From: Mastigias papua
Taxonomy: Eukaryota > Cnidaria > Scyphozoa > Rhizostomeae > Mastigiidae
DNA length: 64,000 nt
Reading direction: 5' to 3'
NCBI GenBank assembly: GCA_964019165.1
Contig: OZ025277.1
Coordinates: 1,511,453 to 1,575,452 of the forward strand
Shown here: in pieces, positions 22,493 through 35,460 of the stretch
How the letters are laid out: every line of letters starts with the position of its first letter
How positions within the stretch are numbered: the stretch's first letter is position 1
The notes under the pieces: generated by a model
What the model was told of the DNA's origin: nothing
What the model saw: only the letters and a program-made list of their open reading frames with translations
Database searches by the model: none
Translations under genes and position numbers: made by a program

Positions 22493-23184
22493 GTGGAATC
22501 AACTTCACTTTGCGACTTCTCTGGATGATGAAATGGGCTATGCAGCACTACAATTTCGATTACTTCTTGCGAGTTGATGATGACCATTTTATTTGCCTTG
22601 ATCGCCTTGTATACGAGCTGCCGCACAGACCAAAGAATTCACTTTATTGGGGTTTCATTCATTGCCGTAAAAATATTGTAAGGGTCGATGAAGGATGGCT
22701 TTTGTTAACGAAAGACCTGATTCAAGAAGCTTTATCGAAATTTAACAGTACATTAGAATGCCACCCATTTGCAGACCAAGCTGTTGCCCTGTGGATGATA
22801 CAGAGCAAGTATAACGTGACATATTTTTATGACAACGAGCGAGTTATTCATCAGGTAACGGCAATCAATGAAAAAAAATTTGCCACACCCGATATTTGCG
22901 ATAGATATTTGAGCCTGCATGGTAGCTATCCTGGTGTCATGGCTAAGTACTGGCTAGTATCCGAGCAGCGTAGGTTACAGATATTGAAAGCAAGGCATTA
23001 CAATATACCTGCAATACCTCGATACCAAGATAAGTGCAAATTTAGTACCACAGTGTTTGATTTTAACAATTTTTGGCCAGAATTCCGATTCAATACGAAA
23101 CTATGTAAAGACAAGCCAGAGTGGTCAAATAGCAACGCTGACTATCGAGGCAGAGAAGCTCGATTTGCAACAAAGAAGCACTGA
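22493..23184 (+). CDS. GT31 family glycosyltransferase (beta-1,3-galactosyltransferase-like), exon 2
   Basis: The acceptor is ...TTTCAG|GTGGAATC. Its two leading bases complete codon 130 (Gly) left by the exon ending at 19873, and the join is in frame (388 + 692 nt = 360 codons with stop). The catalytic domain shows FDYFLRVDDDHF with the metal- and nucleotide-sugar-binding DDD at residues 158-160. Next come LPHRPKNSLYWGFIHC, DEGWLLLTKDLI, then CHPFADQAVALWM, which stands where classical family members carry the E-D-V motif. Further sequons are NST and NVT. The family transfers galactose or GlcNAc in beta-1,3 linkage in the Golgi. The acceptor of this protein cannot be read from sequence. The ADQ replacement puts it in an invertebrate side branch and not a named B3GALT orthologue (inference). 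Confidence 0.88.
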
Positions 23185-23611
23185 TTTCTGCGTTCGACTT
23201 GATATGTTACAATATTTCTGAGAATTATTGCATTCAGAAGCTCACCGAGGTTGTCTTAATGTCTGTTTTCACTTATTTGCACTATTAATAGATGTGGACT
23301 GGCCATTTCATGAGTGATTTCCACCACGGCGTCTCAACCATCTAGAGGTGGGCAAGCAGTACAGTTTTGCAAACGGACACAAGGTGGGAATGCCGCTAAA
23401 AGCCTTCTACATGCTATCAAGCAATTTTAATACATAAATAGACATGACACAATATATATATAACAAAAAGGTAACCCACAAGCACAAACATATTGATTAA
23501 CAACCAAGAGATTACTAATACACTTAGATTAAAATATTATTTCCTAGTACCCTCCCAGGTTGACTTCACACCGACCTGAACGCATATCACACTAATAAAC
23601 CTTCATCTTAC
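23185..23611. other. 3' flank of the GT31 gene
   Basis: No coding content. No canonical AATAAA stands out just after the stop at 23184. The nearest AT-rich candidates (ACATAAATAGA, AATATATATA) lie at about 23430-23460. Confidence 0.4.
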
Positions 23612-26600
23612 ATTTTGGTCATTTTTCAGCAAAACACCAAGGTTATAGCCTTACTTTTTGGCCAAAAATGGCTCACTTTCATCACTTTTCAATCTGCAAT
23701 CAAAATCAATCAACTTCAATTTTGGTCATTTTTCGGCAAAATACCAAGGTTATAGCCTTACTTTTTGGCCAAAAATGGCTCATTTTCATCACTTTTCAAT
23801 CTGCAATCAAAATCAATCAACTTCAATTTTGGTCATTTTTCGGCAAAATACCAAGGTTATAGCCTTACTTTTTGGCCAAAAATGGCTCATTTTCATCACT
23901 TTTCAATCTGCAATCAAAATCAATCAACTTCAATTTTGGTCATTTTTCGGCAAAATACCAAGGTTATAGCCTTACTTTTTGGCCAAAAATGGCTCATTTT
24001 CATCACTTTTCAATCTGCAATCAAAATCAATCAACTTCAATTTTGGTCATTTTTCGGCAAAATACCAAGGTTATAGCCTTACTTTTTGGCCAAAAGTGGC
24101 TCATTTTCATCACTTTTCAATCTGCAATCAAAATCAATCAACTTCAATTTTGGTCATTTTTCGGCAAAATACCAAGGTTATAGCCTTACTTTTTGGCCAA
24201 AAATGGCTCATTTTCATCACTTTTCAATCTGCAATCAAAATCAATCAACTTCAATTTTGGTCATTTTTCGGCAAAATACCAAGGTTATAGCCTTACTTTT
24301 TGGCCAAAAATGGCTCATTTTCATCACTTTTCAATCTGCAATCAAAATCAATCAACTTCAATTTTGGTCATTTTTCGGCAAAATACCAAGGTTATAGCCT
24401 TACTTTTTGGCCAAAAATGGCTCATTTTCATCACTTTTCAATCTGCAATCAAAATCAATCAACTTCAATTTTGGTCATTTTTCGGCAAAATACCAAGGTT
24501 ATAGCCTTACTTTTTGGCCAAAAATGGCTCATTTTCATCACTTTTCAATCTGCAATCAAAATCAATCAACTTCAATTTTGGTCATTTTTCGGCAAAATAC
24601 CAAGGTTATAGCCTTACTTTTTGGCCAAAAATGGCTCATTTTCATCACTTTTCAATCTGCAATCAAAATCAATCAACTTCAATTTTGGTCATTTTTCGGC
24701 AAAATACCAAGGTTATAGCCTTACTTTTTGGCCAAAAATGGCTCATTTTCATCACTTTTCAATCTGCAATCAAAATCAATCAACTTCAATTTTGGTCATT
24801 TTTCGGCAAAATACCAAGGTTATAGCCTTACTTTTTGGCCAAAAATGGCTCATTTTCATCACTTTTCAATCTGCAATCAAAATCAATCAACTTCAATTTT
24901 GGTCATTTTTCGGCAAAATACCAAGGTTATAGCCTTACTTTTTGGCCAAAAGTGGCTCATTTTCATCACTTTTCAATCTGCAATCAAAATCAATCAACTT
25001 CAATTTTGGTCATTTTTCGGCAAAATACCAAGGTTATAGCCTTACTTTTTGGCCAAAAATGGCTCATTTTCATCACTTTTCAATCTGCAATCAAAATCAA
25101 TCAACTTCAATTTTGGTCATTTTTCGGCAAAATACCAAGGTTATAGCCTTACTTTTTGGCCAAAAATGGCTCATTTTCATCACTTTTCAATCTGCAATCA
25201 AAATCAATCAACTTCAATTTTGGTCATTTTTCGGCAAATTACCAAGGTTATAGCCTTACTTTTTGGCCAAAAATGGCTCATTTTCATCACTTTTCAATCT
25301 GCAATCAAAATCAATCAACTTCAATTTTGGTCATTTTTCGGCAAAATACCAAGGTTATAGCCTTACTTTTTGGCCAAAAATGGCTCATTTTCATCACTTT
25401 TCAATCTGCAATCAAAATCAATCAACTTCAATTTTGGTCATTTTTCGGCAAAATACCAAGGTTATAGCCTTACTTTTTGGCCAAAAATGGCTCATTTTCA
25501 TCACTTTTCAATCTGCAATCAAAATCAATCAACTTCAATTTTGGTCATTTTTCGGCAAAATACCAAGGTTATAGCCTTACTTTTTGGCCAAAAATGGCTC
25601 ATTTTCATCACTTTTCAATCTGCAATCAAAATCAATCAACTTCAATTTTGGTCATTTTTCGGCAAAATACCAAGGTTATAGCCTTACTTTTTGGCCAAAA
25701 GTGGCTCATTTTCATCACTTTTCAATCTGCAATCAAAATCAATCAACTTCAATTTTGGTCATTTTTCGGCAAAATACCAAGGTTATAGCCTTACTTTTTG
25801 GCCAAAAATGGCTCATTTTCATCACTTTTCAATCTGCAATCAAAATCAATCAACTTCAATTTTGGTCATTTTTCGGCAAAATACCAAGGTTATAGCCTTA
25901 CTTTTTGGCCAAAAATGGCTCATTTTCATCACTTTTCAATCTGCAATCAAAATCAATCAACTTCAATTTTGGTCATTTTTCGGCAAAATACCAAGGTTAT
26001 AGCCTTACTTTTTGGCCAAAAATGGCTCATTTTCATCACTTTTCAATCTGCAATCAAAATCAATCAACTTCAATTTTGGTCATTTTTCGGCAAAATACCA
26101 AGGTTATAGCCTTACTTTTTGGCCAAAAATGGCTCATTTTCATCACTTTTCAATCTGCAATCAAAATCAATCAACTTCAATTTTGGTCATTTTTCGGCAA
26201 AATACCAAGGTTATAGCCTTACTTTTTGGCCAAAAGTGGCTCATTTTCATCACTTTTCAATCTGCAATCAAAATCAATCAACTTCAATTTTGGTCATTTT
26301 TCGGCAAAATACCAAGGTTATAGCCTTACTTTTTGGCCAAAAGTGGCTCATTTTCATCACTTTTCAATCTGCAATCAAAATCAATCAACTTCAATTTTGG
26401 TCATTTTTCGGCAAAATACCAAGGTTATAGCCTTACTTTTTGGCCAAAAATGGCTCATTTTCATCACTTTTCAATCTGCAATCAAAATCAATCAACTTCA
26501 ATTTTGGTCATTTTTCGGCAAAATACCAAGGTTATAGCCTTACTTTTTGGCCAAAAATGGCTCATTTTCATCACTTTTCAATCTGCAATCAAAATCAATC

Positions 26601-29600
26601 AACTTCAATTTTGGTCATTTTTCGGCAAAATACCAAGGTTATAGCCTTACTTTTTGGCCAAAAATGGCTCATTTTCATCACTTTTCAATCTGCAATCAAA
26701 ATCAATCAACTTCAATTTTGGTCATTTTTCGGCAAAATACCAAGGTTATAGCCTTACTTTTTGGCCAAAAATGGCTCATTTTCATCACTTTTCAATCTGC
26801 AATCAAAATCAATCAACTTCAATTTTGGTCATTTTTCGGCAAAATACCAAGGTTATAGCCTTACTTTTTGGCCAAAAGTGGCTCATTTTCATCACTTTTC
26901 AATCTGCAATCAAAATCAATCAACTTCAATTTTGGTCATTTTTCGGCAAAATACCAAGGTTATAGCCTTACTTTTTGGCCAAAAGTGGCTCATTTTCATC
27001 ACTTTTCAATCTGCAATCAAAATCAATCAACTTCAATTTTGGTCATTTTTCGGCAAAATACCAAGGTTATAGCCTTACTTTTTGGCCAAAAATGGCTCAT
27101 TTTCATCACTTTTCAATCTGCAATCAAAATCAATCAACTTCAATTTTGGTCATTTTTCGGCAAAATACCAAGGTTATAGCCTTACTTTTTGGCCAAAAAT
27201 GGCTCATTTTCATCACTTTTCAATCTGCAATCAAAATCAATCAACTTCAATTTTGGTCATTTTTCGGCAAAATACCAAGGTTATAGCCTTACTTTTTGGC
27301 CAAAAATGGCTCATTTTCATCACTTTTCAATCTGCAATCAAAATCAATCAACTTCAATTTTGGTCATTTTTCGGCAAAATACCAAGGTTATAGCCTTACT
27401 TTTTGGCCAAAAATGGCTCATTTTCATCACTTTTCAATCTGCAATCAAAATCAATCAACTTCAATTTTGGTCATTTTTCGGCAAAATACCAAGGTTATAG
27501 CCTTACTTTTTGGCCAAAAATGGCTCATTTTCATCACTTTTCAATCTGCAATCAAAATCAATCAACTTCAATTTTGGTCATTTTTCGGCAAAATACCAAG
27601 GTTATAGCCTTACTTTTTGGCCAAAAAGTGGCTCATTTTCATCACTTTTCAATCTGCAATCAAAATCAATCAACTTCAATTTTGGTCATTTTTCGGCAAA
27701 ATACCAAGGTTATAGCCTTACTTTTTGGCCAAAAATGGCTCATTTTCATCACTTTTCAATCTGCAATCAAAATCAATCAACTTCAATTTTGGTCATTTTT
27801 CGGCAAAATACCAAGGTTATAGCCTTACTTTTTGGCCAAAAATGGCTCATTTTCATCACTTTTCAATCTGCAATCAAAATCAATCAACTTCAATTTTGGT
27901 CATTTTTCGGCAAAATACCAAGGTTATAGCCTTACTTTTTGGCCAAAAATGGCTCATTTTCATCACTTTTCAATCTGCAATCAAAATCAATCAACTTCAA
28001 TTTTGGTCATTTTTCGGCAAAATACCAAGGTTATAGCCTTACTTTTTGGCCAAAAGTGGCTCATTTTCATCACTTTTCAATCTGCAATCAAAATCAATCA
28101 ACTTCAATTTTGGTCATTTTTCGGCAAAATACCAAGGTTATAGCCTTACTTTTTGGCCAAAAATGGCTCATTTTCATCACTTTTCAATCTGCAATCAAAA
28201 TCAATCAACTTCAATTTTGGTCATTTTTCGGCAAAATACCAAGGTTATAGCCTTACTTTTTGGCCAAAAATGGCTCATTTTCATCACTTTTCAATCTGCA
28301 ATCAAAATCAATCAACTTCAATTTTGGTCATTTTTCGGCAAAATACCAAGGTTATAGCCTTACTTTTTGGCCAAAAATGGCTCATTTTCATCACTTTTCA
28401 ATCTGCAATCAAAATCAATCAACTTCAATTTTGGTCATTTTTCGGCAAAATACCAAGGTTATAGCCTTACTTTTTGGCCAAAAATGGCTCATTTTCATCA
28501 CTTTTCAATCTGCAATCAAAATCAATCAACTTCAATTTTGGTCATTTTTCGGCAAAATACCAAGGTTATAGCCTTACTTTTTGGCCAAAAGTGGCTCATT
28601 TTCATCACTTTTCAATCTGCAATCAAAATCAATCAACTTCAATTTTGGTCATTTTTCGGCAAAATACCAAGGTTATAGCCTTACTTTTTGGCCAAAAGTG
28701 GCTCATTTTCATCACTTTTCAATCTGCAATCAAAATCAATCAACTTCAATTTTGGTCATTTTTCGGCAAAATACCAAGGTTATAGCCTTACTTTTTGGCC
28801 AAAAATGGCTCATTTTCATCACTTTTCAATCTGCAATCAAAATCAATCAACTTCAATTTTGGTCATTTTTCGGCAAAATACCAAGGTTATAGCCTTACTT
28901 TTTGGCCAAAAATGGCTCATTTTCATCACTTTTCAATCTGCAATCAAAATCAATCAACTTCAATTTTGGTCATTTTTCGGCAAAATACCAAGGTTATAGC
29001 CTTACTTTTTGGCCAAAAATGGCTCATTTTCATCACTTTTCAATCTGCAATCAAAATCAATCAACTTCAATTTTGGTCATTTTTCGGCAAAATACCAAGG
29101 TTATAGCCTTACTTTTTGGCCAAAAGTGGCTCATTTTCATCACTTTTCAATCTGCAATCAAAATCAATCAACTTCAATTTTGGTCATTTTTCGGCAAAAT
29201 ACCAAGGTTATAGCCTTACTTTTTGGCCAAAAATGGCTCATTTTCATCACTTTTCAATCTGCAATCAAAATCAATCAACTTCAATTTTGGTCATTTTTCG
29301 GCAAAATACCAAGGTTATAGCCTTACTTTTTGGCCAAAAATGGCTCATTTTCATCACTTTTCAATCTGCAATCAAAATCAATCAACTTCAATTTTGGTCA
29401 TTTTTCGGCAAAATACCAAGGTTATAGCCTTACTTTTTGGCCAAAAATGGCTCATTTTCATCACTTTTCAATCTGCAATCAAAATCAATCAACTTCAATT
29501 TTGGTCATTTTTCGGCAAAATACCAAGGTTATAGCCTTACTTTTTGGCCAAAAGTGGCTCATTTTCATCACTTTTCAATCTGCAATCAAAATCAATCAAC

Positions 29601-32600
29601 TTCAATTTTGGTCATTTTTCGGCAAAATACCAAGGTTATAGCCTTACTTTTTGGCCAAAAGTGGCTCATTTTCATCACTTTTCAATCTGCAATCAAAATC
29701 AATCAACTTCAATTTTGGTCATTTTTCGGCAAAATACCAAGGTTATAGCCTTACTTTTTGGCCAAAAATGGCTCATTTTCATCACTTTTCAATCTGCAAT
29801 CAAAATCAATCAACTTCAATTTTGGTCATTTTTCGGCAAAATACCAAGGTTATAGCCTTACTTTTTGGCCAAAAATGGCTCATTTTCATCACTTTTCAAT
29901 CTGCAATCAAAATCAATCAACTTCAATTTTGGTCATTTTTCGGCAAAATACCAAGGTTATAGCCTTACTTTTTGGCCAAAAATGGCTCATTTTCATCACT
30001 TTTCAATCTGCAATCAAAATCAATCAACTTCAATTTTGGTCATTTTTCGGCAAAATACCAAGGTTATAGCCTTACTTTTTGGCCAAAAGTGGCTCATTTT
30101 CATCACTTTTCAATCTGCAATCAAAATCAATCAACTTCAATTTTGGTCATTTTTCGGCAAAATACCAAGGTTATAGCCTTACTTTTTGGCCAAAAAGTGG
30201 CTCATTTTCATCACTTTTCAATCTGCAATCAAAATCAATCAACTTCAATTTTGGTCATTTTTCGGCAAAATACCAAGGTTATAGCCTTACTTTTTGGCCA
30301 AAAATGGCTCATTTTCATCACTTTTCAATCTGCAATCAAAATCAATCAACTTCAATTTTGGTCATTTTTCGGCAAAATACCAAGGTTATAGCCTTACTTT
30401 TTGGCCAAAAATGGCTCATTTTCATCACTTTTCAATCTGCAATCAAAATCAATCAACTTCAATTTTGGTCATTTTTCGGCAAAATACCAAGGTTATAGCC
30501 TTACTTTTTGGCCAAAAATGGCTCATTTTCATCACTTTTCAATCTGCAATCAAAATCAATCAACTTCAATTTTGGTCATTTTTCGGCAAAATACCAAGGT
30601 TATAGCCTTACTTTTTGGCCAAAAATGGCTCATTTTCATCACTTTTCAATCTGCAATCAAAATCAATCAACTTCAATTTTGGTCATTTTTCGGCAAAATA
30701 CCAAGGTTATAGCCTTACTTTTTGGCCAAAAGTGGCTCATTTTCATCACTTTTCAATCTGCAATCAAAATCAATCAACTTCAATTTTGGTCATTTTTCGG
30801 CAAAATACCAAGGTTATAGCCTTACTTTTTGGCCAAAAATGGCTCATTTTCATCACTTTTCAATCTGCAATCAAAATCAATCAACTTCAATTTTGGTCAT
30901 TTTTCGGCAAAATACCAAGGTTATAGCCTTACTTTTTGGCCAAAAATGGCTCATTTTCATCACTTTTCAATCTGCAATCAAAATCAATCAACTTCAATTT
31001 TGGTCATTTTTCGGCAAAATACCAAGGTTATAGCCTTACTTTTTGGCCAAAAATGGCTCATTTTCATCACTTTTCAATCTGCAATCAAAATCAATCAACT
31101 TCAATTTTGGTCATTTTTCGGCAAAATACCAAGGTTATAGCCTTACTTTTTGGCCAAAAATGGCTCATTTTCATCACTTTTCAATCTGCAATCAAAATCA
31201 ATCAACTTCAATTTTGGTCATTTTTCGGCAAAATACCAAGGTTATAGCCTTACTTTTTGGCCAAAAATGGCTCATTTTCATCACTTTTCAATCTGCAATC
31301 AAAATCAATCAACTTCAATTTTGGTCATTTTTCGGCAAAATACCAAGGTTATAGCCTTACTTTTTGGCCAAAAATGGCTCATTTTCATCACTTTTCAATC
31401 TGCAATCAAAATCAATCAACTTCAATTTTGGTCATTTTTCGGCAAAATACCAAGGTTATAGCCTTACTTTTTGGCCAAAAATGGCTCATTTTCATCACTT
31501 TTCAATCTGCAATCAAAATCAATCAACTTCAATTTTGGTCATTTTTCGGCAAAATACCAAGGTTATAGCCTTACTTTTTGGCCAAAAATGGCTCATTTTC
31601 ATCACTTTTCAATCTGCAATCAAAATCAATCAACTTCAATTTTGGTCATTTTTCGGCAAAATACCAAGGTTATAGCCTTACTTTTTGGCCAAAAATGGCT
31701 CATTTTCATCACTTTTCAATCTGCAATCAAAATCAATCAACTTCAATTTTGGTCATTTTTCGGCAAAATACCAAGGTTATAGCCTTACTTTTTGGCCAAA
31801 AATGGCTCATTTTCATCACTTTTCAATCTGCAATCAAAATCAATCAACTTCAATTTTGGTCATTTTTCGGCAAAATACCAAGGTTATAGCCTTACTTTTT
31901 GGCCAAAAATGGCTCATTTTCATCACTTTTCAATCTGCAATCAAAATCAATCAACTTCAATTTTGGTCATTTTTCGGCAAAATACCAAGGTTATAGCCTT
32001 ACTTTTTGGCCAAAAATGGCTCATTTTCATCACTTTTCAATCTGCAATCAAAATCAATCAACTTCAATTTTGGTCATTTTTCGGCAAAATACCAAGGTTA
32101 TAGCCTTACTTTTTGGCCAAAAATGGCTCATTTTCATCACTTTTCAATCTGCAATCAAAATCAATCAACTTCAATTTTGGTCATTTTTCGGCAAAATACC
32201 AAGGTTATAGCCTTACTTTTTGGCCAAAAATGGCTCATTTTCATCACTTTTCAATCTGCAATCAAAATCAATCAACTTCAATTTTGGTCATTTTTCGGCA
32301 AAATACCAAGGTTATAGCCTTACTTTTTGGCCAAAAGTGGCTCATTTTCATCACTTTTCAATCTGCAATCAAAATCAATCAACTTCAATTTTGGTCATTT
32401 TTCGGCAAAATACCAAGGTTATAGCCTTACTTTTTGGCCAAAAATGGCTCATTTTCATCACTTTTCAATCTGCAATCAAAATCAATCAACTTCAATTTTG
32501 GTCATTTTTCGGCAAAATACCAAGGTTATAGCCTTACTTTTTGGCCAAAAATGGCTCATTTTCATCACTTTTCAATCTGCAATCAAAATCAATCAACTTC

Positions 32601-34774
32601 AATTTTGGTCATTTTTCGGCAAAATACCAAGGTTATAGCCTTACTTTTTGGCCAAAAATGGCTCATTTTCATCACTTTTCAATCTGCAATCAAAATCAAT
32701 CAACTTCAATTTTGGTCATTTTTCGGCAAAATACCAAGGTTATAGCCTTACTTTTTGGCCAAAAATGGCTCATTTTCATCACTTTTCAATCTGCAATCAA
32801 AATCAATCAACTTCAATTTTGGTCATTTTTCGGCAAAATACCAAGGTTATAGCCTTACTTTTTGGCCAAAAGTGGCTCATTTTCATCACTTTTCAATCTG
32901 CAATCAAAATCAATCAACTTCAATTTTGGTCATTTTTCGGCAAAATACCAAGGTTATAGCCTTACTTTTTGGCCAAAAGTGGCTCATTTTCATCACTTTT
33001 CAATCTGCAATCAAAATCAATCAACTTCAATTTTGGTCATTTTTCGGCAAAATACCAAGGTTATAGCCTTACTTTTTGGCCAAAAATGGCTCATTTTCAT
33101 CACTTTTCAATCTGCAATCAAAATCAATCAACTTCAATTTTGGTCATTTTTCGGCAAAATACCAAGGTTATAGCCTTACTTTTTTGGCCAAAAATGGCTC
33201 AATTTTCATCACTTTTCAATCTGCAATCAAAATCAATCAACTTCAATTTTGGTCATTTTCGGCAAAACCCTTTGGCCAAAATACCAAGGTTGGCCAAAAA
33301 TGGCTCATTTTCATCACTTTTCAATCTGCAATCAAAATCAATCAACTTCAATTTTGGTCATTTTTCGGCAAAATACCAAGGTTATAGCCTTACTTTTTGG
33401 CCAAAAATGGCTCATTTTCATCACTTTTCAATCTGCAATCAAAATCAATCAACTTCAATTTTGGTCATTTTTCGGCAAAATACCAAGGTTATAGCCTTAC
33501 TTTTTGGCCAAAAATGGCTCATTTTCATCACTTTTCAATCTGCAATCAAAATCAATCAACTTCAATTTTGGTCATTTTTCGGCAAAATACCAAGGTTATA
33601 GCCTTACTTTTTGGCCAAAAATGGCTCATTTTCATCACTTTTCAATCTGCAATCAAAATCAATCAACTTCAATTTTGGTCATTTTTCGGCAAAATACCAA
33701 GGTTATAGCCTTACTTTTTGGCCAAAAATGGCTCATTTTCATCACTTTTCAATCTGCAATCAAAATCAATCAACTTCAATTTTGGTCATTTTTCGGCAAA
33801 ATACCAAGGTTATAGCCTTACTTTTTGGCCAAAAATGGCTCATTTTCATCACTTTTCAATCTGCAATCAAAATCAATCAACTTCAATTTTGGTCATTTTT
33901 CGGCAAAATACCAAGGTTATAGCCTTACTTTTTGGCCAAAAATGGCTCATTTTCATCACTTTTCAATCTGCAATCAAATCAATCAACTTCAATTTTGGTC
34001 ATTTTTCGGCAAAATACCAAGGTTATAGCCTTACTTTTTGGCCAAAAATGGCTCATTTTCATCACTTTTCAATCTGCAATCAAAATCAATCAACTTCAAT
34101 TTTGGTCATTTTTCGGCAAAATACCAAGGTTATAGCCTTACTTTTTGGCCAAAAATGGCTCATTTTCATCACTTTTCAATCTGCAATCAAAATCAATCAA
34201 CTTCAATTTTGGTCATTTTTCGGCAAAATACCAAGGTTATAGCCTTACTTTTTGGCCAAAAATGGCTCATTTTCATCACTTTTCAATCTGCAATCAAAAT
34301 CAATCAACTTCAATTTTGGTCATTTTTCGGCAAAATACCAAGGTTATAGCCTTACTTTTTGGCCAAAAATGGCTCATTTTCATCACTTTTCAATCTGCAA
34401 TCAAAATCAATCAACTTCAATTTTGGTCATTTTTCGGCAAAATACCAAGGTTATAGCCTTACTTTTTGGCCAAAAATGGCTCATTTTCATCACTTTTCAA
34501 TCTGCAATCAAAATCAATCAACTTCAATTTTGGTCATTTTTCGGCAAAATACCAAGGTTATAGCCTTACTTTTTGGCCAAAAATGGCTCATTTTCATCAC
34601 TTTTCAATCTGCAATCAAAATCAATCAACTTCAATTTTGGTCATTTTTCGGCAAAATACCAAGGTTATAGCCTTACTTTTTGGCCAAAAATGGCTCATTT
34701 TCATCACTTTTCAATCTGCAATCAAAATCAATCAACTTCAATTTTGGTCATTTTTCGGCAAAATACCAAGGTTA
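23612..34774. repeat. Satellite array: about 104 tandem copies of a 107-bp monomer
   Basis: Head-to-tail monomers run GGCCAAAA(A/G)TGGCTCATTT, CATCACTTTTCAATCTGCAA, ATCAATCAACTTCAATTTTG, GGCAAAATACCAAGGTTATA, CCTTACTTTTT. Spacing is exactly 107 bp apart from single-base insertions near 27617 and 30186, a deletion near 33977 and one rearranged unit at 33181-33300. Copies are almost identical. The first, at the left edge, has extra changes (CAGCAAAACACC, GCTCACTTT), as expected for unhomogenised array ends. The only frequent variant is A to G before TGGCTC, in about 20 units. The 103-residue frames that cycle through the array arise because 107 is not a multiple of three and the unit has a stop in only one frame. 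They are not genes. Confidence 0.97.
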
Positions 34775-34839
34775 TTGCGAAAGGAAACGGCTATCGCCTT
34801 GTAGTTTGTCAAGTTACATAACGTGAAGTCTAGTGATTT

Positions 34840-35460
34840 TGATTACAGGGTTGATAATGATGGAAATGGCCAGGTTTTGCCACAAAGTAGAACTACTGTG
34901 TTGGTAGTTTGCCGAGCAATGACTCTTTTTGAATATGATGGATGTGTATTACATAGTGAAGAGTTATGAAAGTGAGCCACTTTTGGGGAAGACATAAAGC
35001 TATAGCCGTGGTGTTTTAGCCATTAGTGACCCAAATTCAAACTGATTGGTTTTGATTGCAGAATGGAAAGTGATGGAAATGAGCGAATAGTTGCTTGAAA
35101 GTAAGGCTATAGCCTTTGTATTGTACCCATAAATGACCCAATTTGAAATTAATTGATTGTGATTGCACATTGAAAAATGATGAAGAGAGCCAACTTTAAT
35201 CAAAAAGTAAAGCAATAGTTTTGGTATTTTGCCCATAAATGACCTAAATTTAAGTTGATTGATTTTGGTTGCAGTTTGAAAAGTGTTAAAGATAAAGGAA
35301 TTACTAAGCTAATCGTTGGGGAGAAGTATTTGTAGAATGATGATATTTGGCTGACTGTTGTGAAAGCAATGCCATAGTCTCTGTATTTTATTTGAAAATG
35401 ATGAAACTTAAATCTTATGCGAGTAGATGGGAGCAATGCGTGAAAGTGCTGAGTGCTCTT
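34840..35460 (-). repeat. Degenerate satellite copies in inverted orientation
   Basis: On the plus strand this flank carries the reverse complement of the monomer in diverged form. Examples are GTAAGGCTATAGCCTTTGTA then TTGTACCCATAAATGACCCA (35102-35140), GATTGATTTTGGTTGCAGTT with TGAAAAGTG (35256-35285) and TGATTGGTTTTGATTGCAGA (35043-35062). Four to six units can be followed, decaying toward 35460. They are older than the homogeneous array and point the other way, so the array ends at an orientation switch. Confidence 0.85.

Noticed and set aside
23612..34774. CRISPR-like array
   Set aside because: There are no unique spacers, since repeats are contiguous 107-bp units, and the DNA is from an animal genome.
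23658..34821. Tandem array of about 100 small proteins of 103 residues
   Set aside because: All come from the same 107-bp satellite read in rotating frames. There is no start context or codon pattern, and length is set by the repeat period.
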